This document shows positions 23,191 to 33,055 of a stretch of 64,000 bases of DNA, one piece after another. The notes under the pieces were generated by a model. That model did not search any database. It had not been told where the DNA came from and was given only the letters and a program-made list of their open reading frames with translations. The position numbers were made by a program, and so were the translations under genes. The stretch lies in NCBI GenBank assembly GCA_041686935.1, contig JAWLCW010000011.1, positions 111,185 through 175,184 on the forward strand. Direction: 5' to 3'. This stretch comes from Mariniphaga sp041686935. Its GTDB lineage: Bacteria; Bacteroidota; Bacteroidia; Bacteroidales; Prolixibacteraceae. Positions within the stretch are counted from its first letter, which is position 1, and each line of letters starts with the position of its first letter.

Positions 23191-25725
23191 TTATTCTTGT
23201 TCTAAGCTATTTTCGTCCGTTTCATCATTTTCGGGCTGATGATTTTCATCCGTACCAACGGCTTCATCAATTACTTCTTCTTCAACCGAATCGTTAACAA
23301 CTCTCGCAACAGAAGCAATACTGTCCTCATCTTTCAGGTTGATTAACCTCACTCCCTGGGTTGCCCTTCCGAGCATCGAAATTGTGCTGACAGCCAGACG
23401 AATGGTAAGTCCATGTTCAGTAATAATCATCAGATCATTTTTATCCGAAACACTTTTTATTGAAATCAAATCACCGGTTTTTTCGGTTATATTAAGGGTT
23501 TTAACCCCTTTTCCTCCCCTGTTTGTAATGCGGTAATCATCTAATTTAGAGCGTTTTCCGTATCCATTTTCAGAAATAACCAGAATGTCTTCACCTCCAT
23601 TTTGCAAACAAACCATTCCTATAACTTCGTCTTGCTCGTTTGCCAGGGTTATGCCTCTGACTCCCGATGCAGAACGTCCCATTGGACGAACTTTTGACTC
23701 ATTAAACCGAATGGCTTTACCGGATCTGACGGCAAGCATAATTTCGCTTTCACCATTGGTTAATCTTGCTTCAAGCAGTTCATCTCCTTCCCTTATAGTT
23801 ATTGCGTTTACACCATTTTGCCTCGGGCGGGAATACGCTTCAAGCGAAGTCTTTTTTATTATCCCTTTCTTTGTTGCGAACAGGATATAGTTGTTGTTGA
23901 TAAATTCTTTATCAGAAAGCGTTTCCACTTTCATAAAAGTAAGCACCTTATCTTCAGCGCCAATGTTTAAAATATTCTGAATAGCCCTGCCCTTTGAGGC
24001 TCTTGTACCTTCAGGAATCTGGTAAACTTTCAGCCAGTAACATCTTCCCTGTTCAGTAAACAGCAACAGTGTATTGTGCATGGAGGCAATAAAAATATGT
24101 TCCAGGAAGTCTTCATCGCGGGTTGTCCCTCCCTTTGAACCAATCCCTCCCCTTCCCTGCGTGCGGAATTCGGTAAGTGGTGTACGTTTAATGTAACCCA
24201 GATGTGATATGGTAATTACCATATCCTCGTCGGCATAAAAGTCTTCAGGATTGAATTCTTCTGCGTTTGGAACAATCTCGGTTCTTCTTTCGTCGCCAAA
24301 TTTACTTTTTATTTCAATCAGTTCATCTTTAATAATTTTCATGCGAAGGTTCACGTCAGCCAGAATCTTCTTCAGGTACTCAATATGCAGCATTATTTCG
24401 TCAAACTCTTTCCGCAGTTTGTCCTGTTCCAGACCGGTCAACTGCCTCAGCCGCATATCAACAATAGCTCTCGACTGCACTTCTGAAAGCCCGAATCGTT
24501 CCATAAGTTTTTCCCTGGCTTCGTCGGGTGTGGAAGATCCTCTTATTATAGCAATTACTTCGTCAATGTTGTCGCTGGCAATGATTAGCCCTTCAAGAAT
24601 GTGTGCCCTCTTTTCTGCCTGATCGAGTTCGTATTGGGTACGGCGGGTCACAACTTCGTGGCGATGAGTTACAAAATGCCGGATGATATCTTTCAGATTT
24701 AGCATTTTCGGTCTTCCGTTCACCAAAGCAATATTGTTTACATTGAATGAAGATTGCAGTGCTGTGTATTTGTAAAGTTTGTTCAGCACCACATTACTCA
24801 TTGCATCTCTTTTAATATCGTAAACCACGCGCATGCCGTCTCTGCCCGATTCGTCATTTACATTTGAAATGCCTTCAATTTTCTTATCGTTAACCAAATC
24901 AGCCGTTTTCTGGATCATTTCTGCGCGGTTCACCAGATACGGGATTTCGGTAACAATTATTTTTTCACGGTTTCCTTCATTTTCAATATGTGCCTTTCCC
25001 CGAAGTACAATCCGGCCCCGGCCGGTTTCATAAGCTTCTTTAACCCCCTGGTACCCGTAAATTATACCACCTGTAGGAAAATCAGGGGCTTTGATGATCT
25101 GAATAAGTTCATCTATCTCAATGTCATTATCATCAATATAAGCAATTATGGCGTCAATTGAATCGGAAAGGTTGTGGGGCGGCATATTTGTAGCCATACC
25201 TACAGCAATACCCGACGATCCGTTTATAAGCAACTGGGGAATTCGTGTTGGCAACACAGTAGGTTCACTCAGCGACTCGTCGAAGTTTGGTTGAAAATCC
25301 ACGGTATTTTTATCCAAATCAGCAAGTGTTTCCTCAGCAATTTTTGCCATACGGGCTTCTGTATAACGCATGGCTGCGGGGCTGTCGCCATCAACCGACC
25401 CAAAGTTACCCTGGCCGTCAATCAGCGGATAGCGCAAGGACCAGGGCTGAGCCATCCTTACCATTGTAAAATAAACCGATGAATCTCCGTGTGGGTGATA
25501 TTTTCCAAGCACCTCACCTACAATTCTGGCTGATTTTTTATAGGATCTGTTTGATAAAATGCCCAGATCGTACATCCCGTAAAGTACCCGGCGGTGAACC
25601 GGTTTGAATCCATCGCGTACATCGGGTAACGCACGTGATACAATGACTGACATTGAGTAGTCGATGTAAGCAGACTTCATTTGATCCTCAATGTTAATCC
25701 GAATTATTCTTTCTCCTTCACTCAT
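23191..25725 (-). CDS. gyrA: DNA gyrase subunit A
   Basis: An 844-residue type IIA topoisomerase subunit. The N-terminal winged-helix domain carries the catalytic Tyr in AAMRYTEARM (about residue 120). The tower and coiled-coil region (about 350-500) follows, then the six-bladed C-terminal pinwheel domain (about 510-810) with a GyrA box QGRGGIG in place of the consensus QRRGGKG. The C-terminal tail is strongly acidic. The length and the order of regions fit gyrase rather than ParC. It is an essential housekeeping gene, transcribed divergently from clpC across a 267-bp gap. Confidence 0.95.
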   Translation of the reverse strand: MSEGERIIRINIEDQMKSAYIDYSMSVIVSRALPDVRDGFKPVHRRVLYGMYDLGILSNRSYKKSARIVGEVLGKYHPHGDSSVYFTMVRMAQPWSLRYPLIDGQGNFGSVDGDSPAAMRYTEARMAKIAEETLADLDKNTVDFQPNFDESLSEPTVLPTRIPQLLINGSSGIAVGMATNMPPHNLSDSIDAIIAYIDDNDIEIDELIQIIKAPDFPTGGIIYGYQGVKEAYETGRGRIVLRGKAHIENEGNREKIIVTEIPYLVNRAEMIQKTADLVNDKKIEGISNVNDESGRDGMRVVYDIKRDAMSNVVLNKLYKYTALQSSFNVNNIALVNGRPKMLNLKDIIRHFVTHRHEVVTRRTQYELDQAEKRAHILEGLIIASDNIDEVIAIIRGSSTPDEAREKLMERFGLSEVQSRAIVDMRLRQLTGLEQDKLRKEFDEIMLHIEYLKKILADVNLRMKIIKDELIEIKSKFGDERRTEIVPNAEEFNPEDFYADEDMVITISHLGYIKRTPLTEFRTQGRGGIGSKGGTTRDEDFLEHIFIASMHNTLLLFTEQGRCYWLKVYQIPEGTRASKGRAIQNILNIGAEDKVLTFMKVETLSDKEFINNNYILFATKKGIIKKTSLEAYSRPRQNGVNAITIREGDELLEARLTNGESEIMLAVRSGKAIRFNESKVRPMGRSASGVRGITLANEQDEVIGMVCLQNGGEDILVISENGYGKRSKLDDYRITNRGGKGVKTLNITEKTGDLISIKSVSDKNDLMIITEHGLTIRLAVSTISMLGRATQGVRLINLKDEDSIASVARVVNDSVEEEVIDEAVGTDENHQPENDETDENSLEQE

Positions 25726-25911
25726 TATAATCTATCTACTTTAAAATAATTTTCTGTTTTTTTTAAAAGACCCACAAAAATAGTAAAAAACATCTGTCAA
25801 AAGGGCATGTTGGGTGTTGTTTTATGAAAGGCGGAGGGATAAGATATTAACAAATTAACTGTCAATAATTCAGCTTACGGGGTTATTCTTTAAAACTTCC
25901 GGCCTGTTTAT

Positions 25912-25919
25912 TAAATTTG
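25912..25919 (+). promoter_or_regulatory. -7 promoter element of clpC
   Basis: TAAATTTG at 25912-25919 matches TAnnTTTG and lies 73 bp upstream of the clpC ATG, leaving a leader of about 65 nt. The rest of the 25726-25992 gyrA-clpC gap shows nothing else I can name. Confidence 0.45.
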
Positions 25920-25992
25920 CACCGGTATTTTAAGTAATTTAGTAGTTCAAACTATTAGGAATAGTTTTTGTTTAAATAGGTAAATTTTAAAA

Positions 25993-28527
25993 ATGAATAT
26001 GGATTCTCAGTTTTCTCCAAGAATAAAAGACATAATTGGTTACAGTCGCGAAGAAGCAATCAGGCTTGGAAACGATTACATCGGGCAAGAACACCTGTTT
26101 CTTGGTATATTAAGGGACGGTGAAGGTATTGCAACTGATATACTTGAAAACCTGGGGGTAAATTTGGCAGACATTAAAAACCTTGTTGAAAAGAAGGTTC
26201 GAACAGATAAACCTGTAAACGACAAGGCTGATTTAATGATGTTAAAATCTACAGAAAAAACCCTGAAACTTGTATATCTGGAAGCCCGGTGGTTTAAAAG
26301 CCCGACAGCCAACAGCGGTCACCTTTTACTGGCTATTTTAAAAGACAATGAAAATATTGTAACCCAACTTTTGGTTGAGTTTGGTGTAAATTATTACATT
26401 GTTAAATCTCAGTTAAAAGATTATAAAAGCACGGAAGCACGGTCTGATTTCCCCGACAGTGAAGATGACGAACCGGCAGGCGCTTTTTCGCGAGGTCCCG
26501 GCGGTGGTCAGGGAGCAAAAAAAAGCTCGGCACCAAAATCTGATACACCGGTTCTCGACAATTTTGGAATTGATATAACCAAACTGGCCGAGGATAACAG
26601 CCTTGACCCAATTGTTGGCCGGGAAAGGGAAATAGAAAGACTTGCGCAAATTTTAAGCCGCAGGAAAAAGAACAATCCCATTTTAATTGGCGAACCCGGT
26701 GTTGGAAAATCGGCTATTGCAGAAGGACTGGCTTTGCGTATAGTTGAGAAAAAAGTATCACGACTTTTGTTTGACAAACGTGTGGTAAGCCTCGACATTG
26801 CGTCAATTGTAGCTGGCACCAAATACCGCGGCCAGTTTGAAGAACGTATGAAGGCCATTCTGAATGAGCTGACCAAAGTAAACAACGTTGTTCTGTTTAT
26901 CGACGAAATACATACCATTGTTGGCGCCGGTGGTGCTACCGGTTCACTTGACGCAGCAAATATGCTGAAACCTGCCCTTGCCCGCGGCGATATTCAGTGT
27001 ATAGGAGCTACTACACTCGATGAATACCGGCAGCATATAGAAAAAGACGGTGCCCTTGAGCGTCGTTTTCAGAAAATAATGGTTGAGGCCACTTCGGTTG
27101 ATGAAACAATCGAAATTCTGAACAATATTAAAAGCCGGTATGAAGATCACCACAATGTAATTTACACACCGAAAGCCCTTGAAGCTTGTGTAAAACTTAC
27201 TGCAAGATACATTTCGGACCGTTATTTGCCAGATAAAGCTATTGATGCACTGGATGAATCAGGATCCCGGGTTCATATTTCCAACATTAATGTTCCTGAC
27301 AGGATTGTTAAACTGGAAGAAAAAATAGAAACAACAAAAGAAGAAAAAATAGCTGCTGTAAAAAGTCAGAATTTTGAACTGGCTGCCAATTTCCGTGATA
27401 AGGAAAAAAACCTGCTTCAACTCCTTGAAAAAGAAAAAGAAGCCTGGGAAAAAGAGCTGGTAAACCACAGGGAGACAGTTGACGAGGAAAAAGTAGCCGA
27501 AGTTGTAGCTATGATGTCCGGCGTTCCGGTTCAGCGAATTGCACAAGCCGAAGGAAAACGGCTTATGAACATGGAAAAAGATTTAAAATCGAAAGTGATT
27601 GGACAGGAAGAAGCTATTCAAAAAATTGTAAAGGCTATTCAGCGCAACCGTGCCGGATTAAAAGATCCTAACCGGCCAATTGGTTCGTTTATTTTCCTTG
27701 GTCCTACCGGCGTGGGTAAAACCCAACTGGCCAAAGTTCTGGCAACTTATCTTTTCGACAGCCTCGACTCGCTGATTCGCATCGACATGAGCGAGTATAT
27801 GGAAAAATTCTCCGTTTCGCGTTTGGTTGGAGCCCCTCCTGGATATGTTGGCTACGAAGAAGGCGGCCAGCTTACCGAAAAAGTAAGAAGAAAACCTTAC
27901 TCGGTTGTGTTGCTTGACGAAATGGAAAAAGCACACCCGGATGTTTTTCATATTCTGCTTCAACTTTTGGATGAAGGTCGCCTGACAGACAGTTTGGGCC
28001 GAAGTGTTGACTTCAAAAATACCATAATAATAATGACCTCAAACATCGGAACAAGGCAGTTGAAAGATTTTGGCCGTGGTGTTGGTTTCACCATCAGTAA
28101 ATCGGCTGAGTCTGACAATGAGCATGCGAAGTACGTTATTCAAAAAGCTTTAAAAAAGGCCTTCGCACCCGAATTCCTCAACCGTATTGATGATGTGGTG
28201 ATGTTCAATCAACTGGAAAAAAGTCACATTCATCAGATCATCGACATCGAGATTAAAGACCTTTACAACCGCGTTGAAGCGTTGAATTACAAACTTAAGA
28301 TTTCACCGGCTGCCAAGGATTTTCTGGCAGAAAAAGGGTATGATCCGCAGTTTGGTGCACGACCATTAAAAAGGGCTATTCAAAAGTATCTGGAAGATGA
28401 AATGGCGGAGATTATTATCAAAGCCTCAATAACCGAAGGCGATACCATTTCGGTAGGTTTCGATAAAAAGAATGAGAAACTGCTTATACGAATTTTAACG
28501 AGTAAAAAAGAATTAAGCAATAATTAA
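25993..28527 (+). CDS. clpC: ATP-dependent Clp protease ATP-binding subunit ClpC
   Basis: An 844-residue class I Hsp100 unfoldase. The N-terminal double Clp-N repeat (about 1-150) is followed by AAA domain 1 with Walker A GEPGVGKSAIAEGLA (about 235) and Walker B VVLFIDEIHT. A UVR-type middle segment follows (about 420-470: EEKIAAVKSQNFELAANFRDKE). AAA domain 2 has GPTGVGKTQLAKVLA (about 575) and VVLLDEMEKAH, then the D2-small domain. The UVR motif distinguishes ClpC from ClpB and ClpA. It feeds substrates to ClpP. It is monocistronic, with a terminator directly downstream. Confidence 0.95.
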   Translation: MNMDSQFSPRIKDIIGYSREEAIRLGNDYIGQEHLFLGILRDGEGIATDILENLGVNLADIKNLVEKKVRTDKPVNDKADLMMLKSTEKTLKLVYLEARWFKSPTANSGHLLLAILKDNENIVTQLLVEFGVNYYIVKSQLKDYKSTEARSDFPDSEDDEPAGAFSRGPGGGQGAKKSSAPKSDTPVLDNFGIDITKLAEDNSLDPIVGREREIERLAQILSRRKKNNPILIGEPGVGKSAIAEGLALRIVEKKVSRLLFDKRVVSLDIASIVAGTKYRGQFEERMKAILNELTKVNNVVLFIDEIHTIVGAGGATGSLDAANMLKPALARGDIQCIGATTLDEYRQHIEKDGALERRFQKIMVEATSVDETIEILNNIKSRYEDHHNVIYTPKALEACVKLTARYISDRYLPDKAIDALDESGSRVHISNINVPDRIVKLEEKIETTKEEKIAAVKSQNFELAANFRDKEKNLLQLLEKEKEAWEKELVNHRETVDEEKVAEVVAMMSGVPVQRIAQAEGKRLMNMEKDLKSKVIGQEEAIQKIVKAIQRNRAGLKDPNRPIGSFIFLGPTGVGKTQLAKVLATYLFDSLDSLIRIDMSEYMEKFSVSRLVGAPPGYVGYEEGGQLTEKVRRKPYSVVLLDEMEKAHPDVFHILLQLLDEGRLTDSLGRSVDFKNTIIIMTSNIGTRQLKDFGRGVGFTISKSAESDNEHAKYVIQKALKKAFAPEFLNRIDDVVMFNQLEKSHIHQIIDIEIKDLYNRVEALNYKLKISPAAKDFLAEKGYDPQFGARPLKRAIQKYLEDEMAEIIIKASITEGDTISVGFDKKNEKLLIRILTSKKELSNN

Positions 28528-28532
28528 AAGAA

Positions 28533-28558
28533 AGCCTGGTTTATCCGGGCTTTTTTTT
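28533..28558. terminator. Terminator between clpC and the convergent phosphatase gene
   Basis: AGCCTGG (28533-28539) pairs with CCGGGCT (28545-28551; one G-T pair) around a 5-nt loop and is followed by a run of eight T. The convergent gene stops at 28557. Confidence 0.8.
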
Positions 28559-30461
28559 ATGGGGTATATTTTATCACAAAGAGGCAAATATCATCAGCCT
28601 GTGGTGCTTCCCCCTTAAACGATTCAAGTTTTTTATCCAGCCTTTGTACAATTTCCGAAGGAGGTAATCCTTCAAATTTTCTCAGGTTTTCTTTCAACCG
28701 ATCGCTTCCAAACTGAATTTTCTGGTCGTTCACCATCTCGGTTACCCCATCTGTGTATAATACAATAGTATCTCCCGGTTCAAGTTTTACTTTTGCATCT
28801 TTATAGCCTTTGTCCGGGTAAAGGCCCAACGGTAAACCGTGTGATAATTTTAATTCCACAATTTTCCCATCGGTTTTCATAATATAAGGGAAGTTGTGAG
28901 CGGCATTACAAAAATTGAGTTCCCCTTTTTTGATGTTTAAAACTCCGAGAAAAAGCGTAAGGAAATACTGGTGCTGGTTGCTTGTACACAATTCAATATT
29001 GGCTTTGTTAACAATGTTTTTTGCCTTTCTGTACGACGCATGGTTTTTAATAATGGTTTGAGCCACACTCATAAAAATTGCAGCAGGAATTCCTTTCCCT
29101 GATACATCGCCGATCGTAAATACTAGATTTTCATCATCAACAAAAAAGTAATCAAACAAATCACCGCTTATTTGCCGCGCCGGCTTATAAATCGCATAAA
29201 GGTCAATATCCTTTCTTTCAGGAAATGCAGGAAAAGTGGTTTTTATAAGACTTTGCTGAATTTCAGACGCCTGCAATAAATCCTGCGTTCTGCGAAGGCT
29301 TTTCAGTTCTTCTTCTTCACGTACTATCCTGTATTGTTCAAAACGTGCTTTCAGATATTCGAGGCTGTCGGCTACTTTTTTAACTTCGTTTTCACTAATT
29401 TCAATACCGTCAGTTTCTTGAGTGCTAAATTCAGACAACTTTGAAGTTAAATCGCTAAGTGGCTCAATTAGTTTTTTTGCTATATAATTTACAATTAGAC
29501 TAATAAATAAAATACCCAGAAAGGCAAAAAATATCATGCGGATTGTAAGCCAGTAAAGATCGGCAAAAAGTTCACGGTAAGGCATGATGAAAATTAAAAA
29601 CCAACGGTTCTCATTAATCGGAGTATAATAAACCCAGCTTTTTTCAAAATTTAGAATTTCAGGATAAATTATTGCTGAACCGGCTTTTCCTGCAGAAAAA
29701 ATTTCGGGAAGGTTAATTTTTTTCTTATCCAGTGTTTTAGCAGGCAATTCATAAACATTTTTATTTAATATCCGGCTTTCATCAGGATGTGTAATATAAT
29801 CGCCATTTTTGTTTATTAAAAAAGCATAACCTCTGTCTCCAATTTCCATGCGATTAATTGCCAAATTCAGTTCCAACAGAGAAATTTCACTAATAACGTG
29901 CCCGGCAATTTTTTTTGTTCCATCTTCATTATAATTCCAAATGGGATTAAAATAAGAAACAACCAAATTTCCATTTTCAATACACCGGAAAGGTTCAGAC
30001 CAACCTGAAGTGCTTAATTCTCTTATCTTGATAAACATTTTTCTTTCATTCGGACAAAAGAAATTAGTGTCATTGCCCTGTTCGAAAGCTAACTCACCAT
30101 TCTTCTGAAAAATATAATAATTGTTGAATGGAAGAAGAATTGTTGAATCCATCATAACATGTATTGCATTTAGAAATGGATATTCATTCATCACATTTGA
30201 AAGCAACAATTCGGCATCCTGGTTTTTGCTGTAATAAACAATTTGTTCAGCTAAATTAACAGTTACTTCTTTTGCAGTAATAATGTATTTGTTAATCAAG
30301 GAATTAATTTCCATACTCATTCCAATCGCTGTATTTTCAAGGTTTTCCCTCATTAACTTGCGGTTAAAAATGTAGTTGGCTGCAATGAAAGATATAAAAA
30401 CTGCTATTACTGCAATTGATATATATATGCTTAAACGGTATGCAATCGACTTATTGAACAT
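28557..30461 (-). CDS. Membrane sensor with Cache, HAMP and SpoIIE-type PP2C phosphatase domains
   Basis: A 634-residue signalling protein. Transmembrane helix 1 (about 10-30) and helix 2 (about 300-325) flank an extracytoplasmic Cache-like sensor (about 35-295; it contains GDRGYAFLINKNGDYITHPDE). A HAMP-like linker (about 330-380) and a coiled segment follow, then a SpoIIE/PP2C phosphatase domain (about 425-634) with GDLFDYFFVDDENLVFTIGD, VSGKGIPAAIFMS and GDTIVLYTDGVTEM; these provide the metal-binding Asp residues. Proteins of this layout respond to small molecules and dephosphorylate anti-sigma-factor antagonists. No such partner is adjacent. It is 60 bp downstream of the PfkB kinase gene. 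Confidence 0.9.
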   Translation of the reverse strand: MFNKSIAYRLSIYISIAVIAVFISFIAANYIFNRKLMRENLENTAIGMSMEINSLINKYIITAKEVTVNLAEQIVYYSKNQDAELLLSNVMNEYPFLNAIHVMMDSTILLPFNNYYIFQKNGELAFEQGNDTNFFCPNERKMFIKIRELSTSGWSEPFRCIENGNLVVSYFNPIWNYNEDGTKKIAGHVISEISLLELNLAINRMEIGDRGYAFLINKNGDYITHPDESRILNKNVYELPAKTLDKKKINLPEIFSAGKAGSAIIYPEILNFEKSWVYYTPINENRWFLIFIMPYRELFADLYWLTIRMIFFAFLGILFISLIVNYIAKKLIEPLSDLTSKLSEFSTQETDGIEISENEVKKVADSLEYLKARFEQYRIVREEEELKSLRRTQDLLQASEIQQSLIKTTFPAFPERKDIDLYAIYKPARQISGDLFDYFFVDDENLVFTIGDVSGKGIPAAIFMSVAQTIIKNHASYRKAKNIVNKANIELCTSNQHQYFLTLFLGVLNIKKGELNFCNAAHNFPYIMKTDGKIVELKLSHGLPLGLYPDKGYKDAKVKLEPGDTIVLYTDGVTEMVNDQKIQFGSDRLKENLRKFEGLPPSEIVQRLDKKLESFKGEAPQADDICLFVIKYTP

Positions 30462-30521
30462 TCCCTCTTATTCTCCCTATTAGATGGAATACAAGTTAAG
30501 GATTATTTTTCAAAATAAAAG

Positions 30522-31391
30522 TTATTTTGTAAAATTTATCCAGGTTCTTGTTCCTTCAAACCGGCAAGTAACTGAGGCCAAATTCACTGCCTTCTTCAGT
30601 GCATTTTCAAAGTTAAAATTTGTTTTTAGGAACCAGTAACAAAACGCCCCGTGTAAAAAGTCTCCTGCCCCAAGTGTGTCAATCACTTTCACTTTTGCAA
30701 CAGGCACTTCTCCCCTGCCCTTTTCATCCTGAAAAAGCAGGCTTTGCCCGCCCCTGGAAACAGCCGATCGAAGGACCTTTTTTCTTTTCAGAAAATCAAA
30801 AACATCATCGGTAGTTGAATAATCAGGCGGGTGAAAATCGGCGGAACAGATGGCAATATCAGTATATGGCAGCAATTCTTCGTACTGTGGTTTCCAGCTT
30901 CCGCAATCCAAAACCACCGGAATATTATTTTGCCGGGCAAGCCTTGCGCATTCCTGCGCAAATTCGGGATAAAAACCATCGAGCAGAACTATATCCGGAC
31001 GGGTCTTCTCAAATAATTTTTCTGCAGAGATTTCCGGCTGAACGGTTCCGGGATGATGGGTGAAAATATTCCGGTTACCATTTTCTTTTGAAGTAATTAC
31101 CGAAGCCAGAACCGGGTTCGTATCCTGCGAAGCGACCAAATCAGTAAACTGAATTTGGGTTTTGCTGAAATCGTTTTGAATAAAACTGTTGAACGGATTT
31201 TTACCCACTGCTGAAACCAAATGCACGCCTTTGTTTAAATGCGCAAAAGCCACAGCAGCATTAGTCGCCGGTCCGCCAACCAAAATGGAGGGTGGTTCGG
31301 CTTTTACCTTTTTATTTGGCTCTGGAAATTTTTCCACAAAAAACTGAATGTCAACTGTGGTCAATCCGACGAAAAGTCCGTTGTATGGCAT
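30522..31391 (-). CDS. PfkB-family carbohydrate kinase
   Basis: A 289-residue ribokinase-like enzyme. The N-terminal VGLTTVDIQFFVEKFP and the glycine-rich GGPATNAAVAFAHL begin the family fold. The C-terminal signature DTLGAGDFLHGAFCYWFL carries the catalytic Asp and the anion hole. The substrate (a sugar or nucleoside) cannot be assigned. A terminator at 31408-31434 separates it from fabG, so it probably has its own promoter. Confidence 0.9.
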   Translation of the reverse strand: MPYNGLFVGLTTVDIQFFVEKFPEPNKKVKAEPPSILVGGPATNAAVAFAHLNKGVHLVSAVGKNPFNSFIQNDFSKTQIQFTDLVASQDTNPVLASVITSKENGNRNIFTHHPGTVQPEISAEKLFEKTRPDIVLLDGFYPEFAQECARLARQNNIPVVLDCGSWKPQYEELLPYTDIAICSADFHPPDYSTTDDVFDFLKRKKVLRSAVSRGGQSLLFQDEKGRGEVPVAKVKVIDTLGAGDFLHGAFCYWFLKTNFNFENALKKAVNLASVTCRFEGTRTWINFTK

Positions 31392-31407
31392 AAGTATAAT
31401 TAAAAAA

Positions 31408-31434
31408 GGAGGTGAACTTTTTCAATGCACCTCC
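31408..31434 (-). terminator. Terminator of fabG
   Basis: On the minus strand, GGAGGTG pairs with CACCTCC around a 13-nt loop and is followed by a run of six T. It lies 28 bp past the fabG stop. Confidence 0.7.
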
Positions 31435-31462
31435 CCTGTCCTATTTTTTAATTTGAAAAAAA

Positions 31463-32209
31463 TCACGTATTCATAGCGCCGCACACCTGGATGACCTGTC
31501 CGCTCACATAAGAAGAAAGATCGGATGCGAGGAATGTAGCTACGCCGGCAACTTCTTCGGGTGTACCGCCACGTTTCAGCGGAATGGAAGCTTCCCATGC
31601 CTTGCGGGCGTCTTCGGGAATTTTAGCCGTCATTTCGGTAATAATAAATCCGGGTGCGATGGCATTTGAACGCACACCCCGGGAGCCCAGTTCGCGTGCT
31701 ACCGACTTGGTAAAGCCGATTATTCCGGCTTTCGATGCTGAGTAGTTGGCCTGACCGGCATTTCCGCTAACACCCACCACCGAACTCATATTGATGATGG
31801 AACCAGAACGCTGTTTGAGCATGGTTTTTTGAGCAGCTTTTGTAAAATTGAAAACCGATTTCAGGTTAACGCTGATTACAGCATCCCACTGCTCTTCAGT
31901 CATGCGCATAAGCAGCGTATCTTTGGTAATTCCGGCGTTGTTTACCAGCACATCGATGCGGCCAAAATCTTCCGCAATCTGATTTACAACACGTTCCGTA
32001 TCGTCAAACTTGCTGGCGTCGGAAGCATAACCTTTGGCTTTTACGCCCAGCGCCTGCAATTCGGCCGCGGTGGCTTTCATGTTTTCATCTTCAAACAAGT
32101 CGGTAAAGGCCACATTGCAGCCTTCCTGTGCATACTTCAGGGCAATGGCTTTTCCAATTCCCCTGGAAGCGCCGGTAACAATGGCTGTTTTTCCTTCAAG
32201 TAACTTCAT
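31463..32209 (-). CDS. fabG: 3-oxoacyl-[acyl-carrier-protein] reductase
   Basis: A 248-residue short-chain dehydrogenase. It has the cofactor motif TGASRGIGKAIA (about 12-23), the NNAG structural motif (LVNNAGITKD) and the catalytic Ser-Tyr-Lys in NMSSVVGVSGNAGQ and ANYSASKAGI. The C-terminal region SSYVSGQVIQVCGAMNT is typical of FabG, which reduces 3-ketoacyl-ACP with NADPH in fatty-acid synthesis. It is flanked by its own promoter and terminator and so is probably monocistronic. Confidence 0.93.
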   Translation of the reverse strand: MKLLEGKTAIVTGASRGIGKAIALKYAQEGCNVAFTDLFEDENMKATAAELQALGVKAKGYASDASKFDDTERVVNQIAEDFGRIDVLVNNAGITKDTLLMRMTEEQWDAVISVNLKSVFNFTKAAQKTMLKQRSGSIINMSSVVGVSGNAGQANYSASKAGIIGFTKSVARELGSRGVRSNAIAPGFIITEMTAKIPEDARKAWEASIPLKRGGTPEEVAGVATFLASDLSSYVSGQVIQVCGAMNT

Positions 32210-32229
32210 AATTGATAAATTTTGTTGCG

Positions 32230-32237
32230 CAAATATA
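32230..32237 (-). promoter_or_regulatory. -7 promoter element of fabG
   Basis: On the minus strand, TATATTTG matches TAnnTTTG and lies 20 bp before the fabG ATG, just past the stop codon of the sirtuin gene. Confidence 0.5.
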
Positions 32238-32254
32238 ACGGTTCTTCTTTTGAA

Positions 32255-32992
32255 TTAAAACAATTCCTTTTCCAGTTTACTCAACACCTCCGATGCTTTT
32301 CCTTTCAAATGAATGTCGGTAACCGGGCCGGTGAACATGGTTTCTTCAGGATTTATTTCAATAATAACAGCGCCGCTCTGTTTGGCAGTTCGTGGCACAA
32401 ACGAGGCCGGAGTCACTTCTCCTGTTGATCCCACAATGATACAAACATCGGCTTTTTCGGCATCGGCAAATGAGTTTTCATACGCATCGCGCGGAATACC
32501 TTCACCAAAAAAAATAAAATCGGGTTTCAGAATTTCGCCGTCTTCATCGCAGCGGGGCGGAATTTTCTTAAAGTCAAATTCTTTAGAACTAAACAGTTTT
32601 CCACATTTCAAACATTTCAGCCGTTTGGAATTTCCGTGAAACTCATGTACAGTCATGCTCCCTGCCTGCTGGTGCAAATTGTCGATGTTCTGGGTAACCA
32701 ACGATTTTAAAATTCCTTTTTTTTCCATGTGCGCCAAAACTTTATGGGCTTTATTGGGTTTGGCACCGGCAAAAAAATCATAAAAAATTTCACGAATATG
32801 AAACCAGCACTCGTCGGGGTTTTCTAAATAATATCCCAAATCGAGTACTTCGGGATTGTATTTATTCCATAAACCGTGTTCCCCCCGAAACGGCGGAATG
32901 CCGCTTTCAACTGAAATTCCGGCTCCGGTAAAGGCCATTACAAATTTCGATTCGCGAATAATTTCTGCTGATTCCTTTATCAATAAGTCCAT
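32255..32992 (-). CDS. cobB: Sir2-family NAD-dependent protein deacylase
   Basis: I use ATG 32992 (245 residues; MDLLIKESAEII...). Family motifs are GAGISVESGIPPFRGEHGLW (NAD binding), NIDNLHQQAGS with catalytic His in EFHGN, and GSTGEVTPAS near the nucleotide pocket. Sirtuins remove acyl groups from lysine using NAD. The zinc ribbon looks incomplete: CLKCG is present and a third Cys occurs in PPRCDEDG, but the expected fourth Cys is replaced (C-D-E-D-G where C-P-x-C-G is usual). Structure may be held another way, or zinc may be lost. It lies upstream of fabG on the same strand. Confidence 0.9.
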   Translation of the reverse strand: MDLLIKESAEIIRESKFVMAFTGAGISVESGIPPFRGEHGLWNKYNPEVLDLGYYLENPDECWFHIREIFYDFFAGAKPNKAHKVLAHMEKKGILKSLVTQNIDNLHQQAGSMTVHEFHGNSKRLKCLKCGKLFSSKEFDFKKIPPRCDEDGEILKPDFIFFGEGIPRDAYENSFADAEKADVCIIVGSTGEVTPASFVPRTAKQSGAVIIEINPEETMFTGPVTDIHLKGKASEVLSKLEKELF

Positions 32993-33055
32993 ACAAGTAG
33001 TTTCTTTGGTACAAAACAAATTCCACGTTTTAAATAGCGGTGCAAAGCATTCATT

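Noticed and set aside
23191..28527. gyrA and clpC of identical length (844 residues) as a possible artefact or relationship
   Set aside because: The sequences are unrelated and each matches its own family throughout; the equal length is coincidence.
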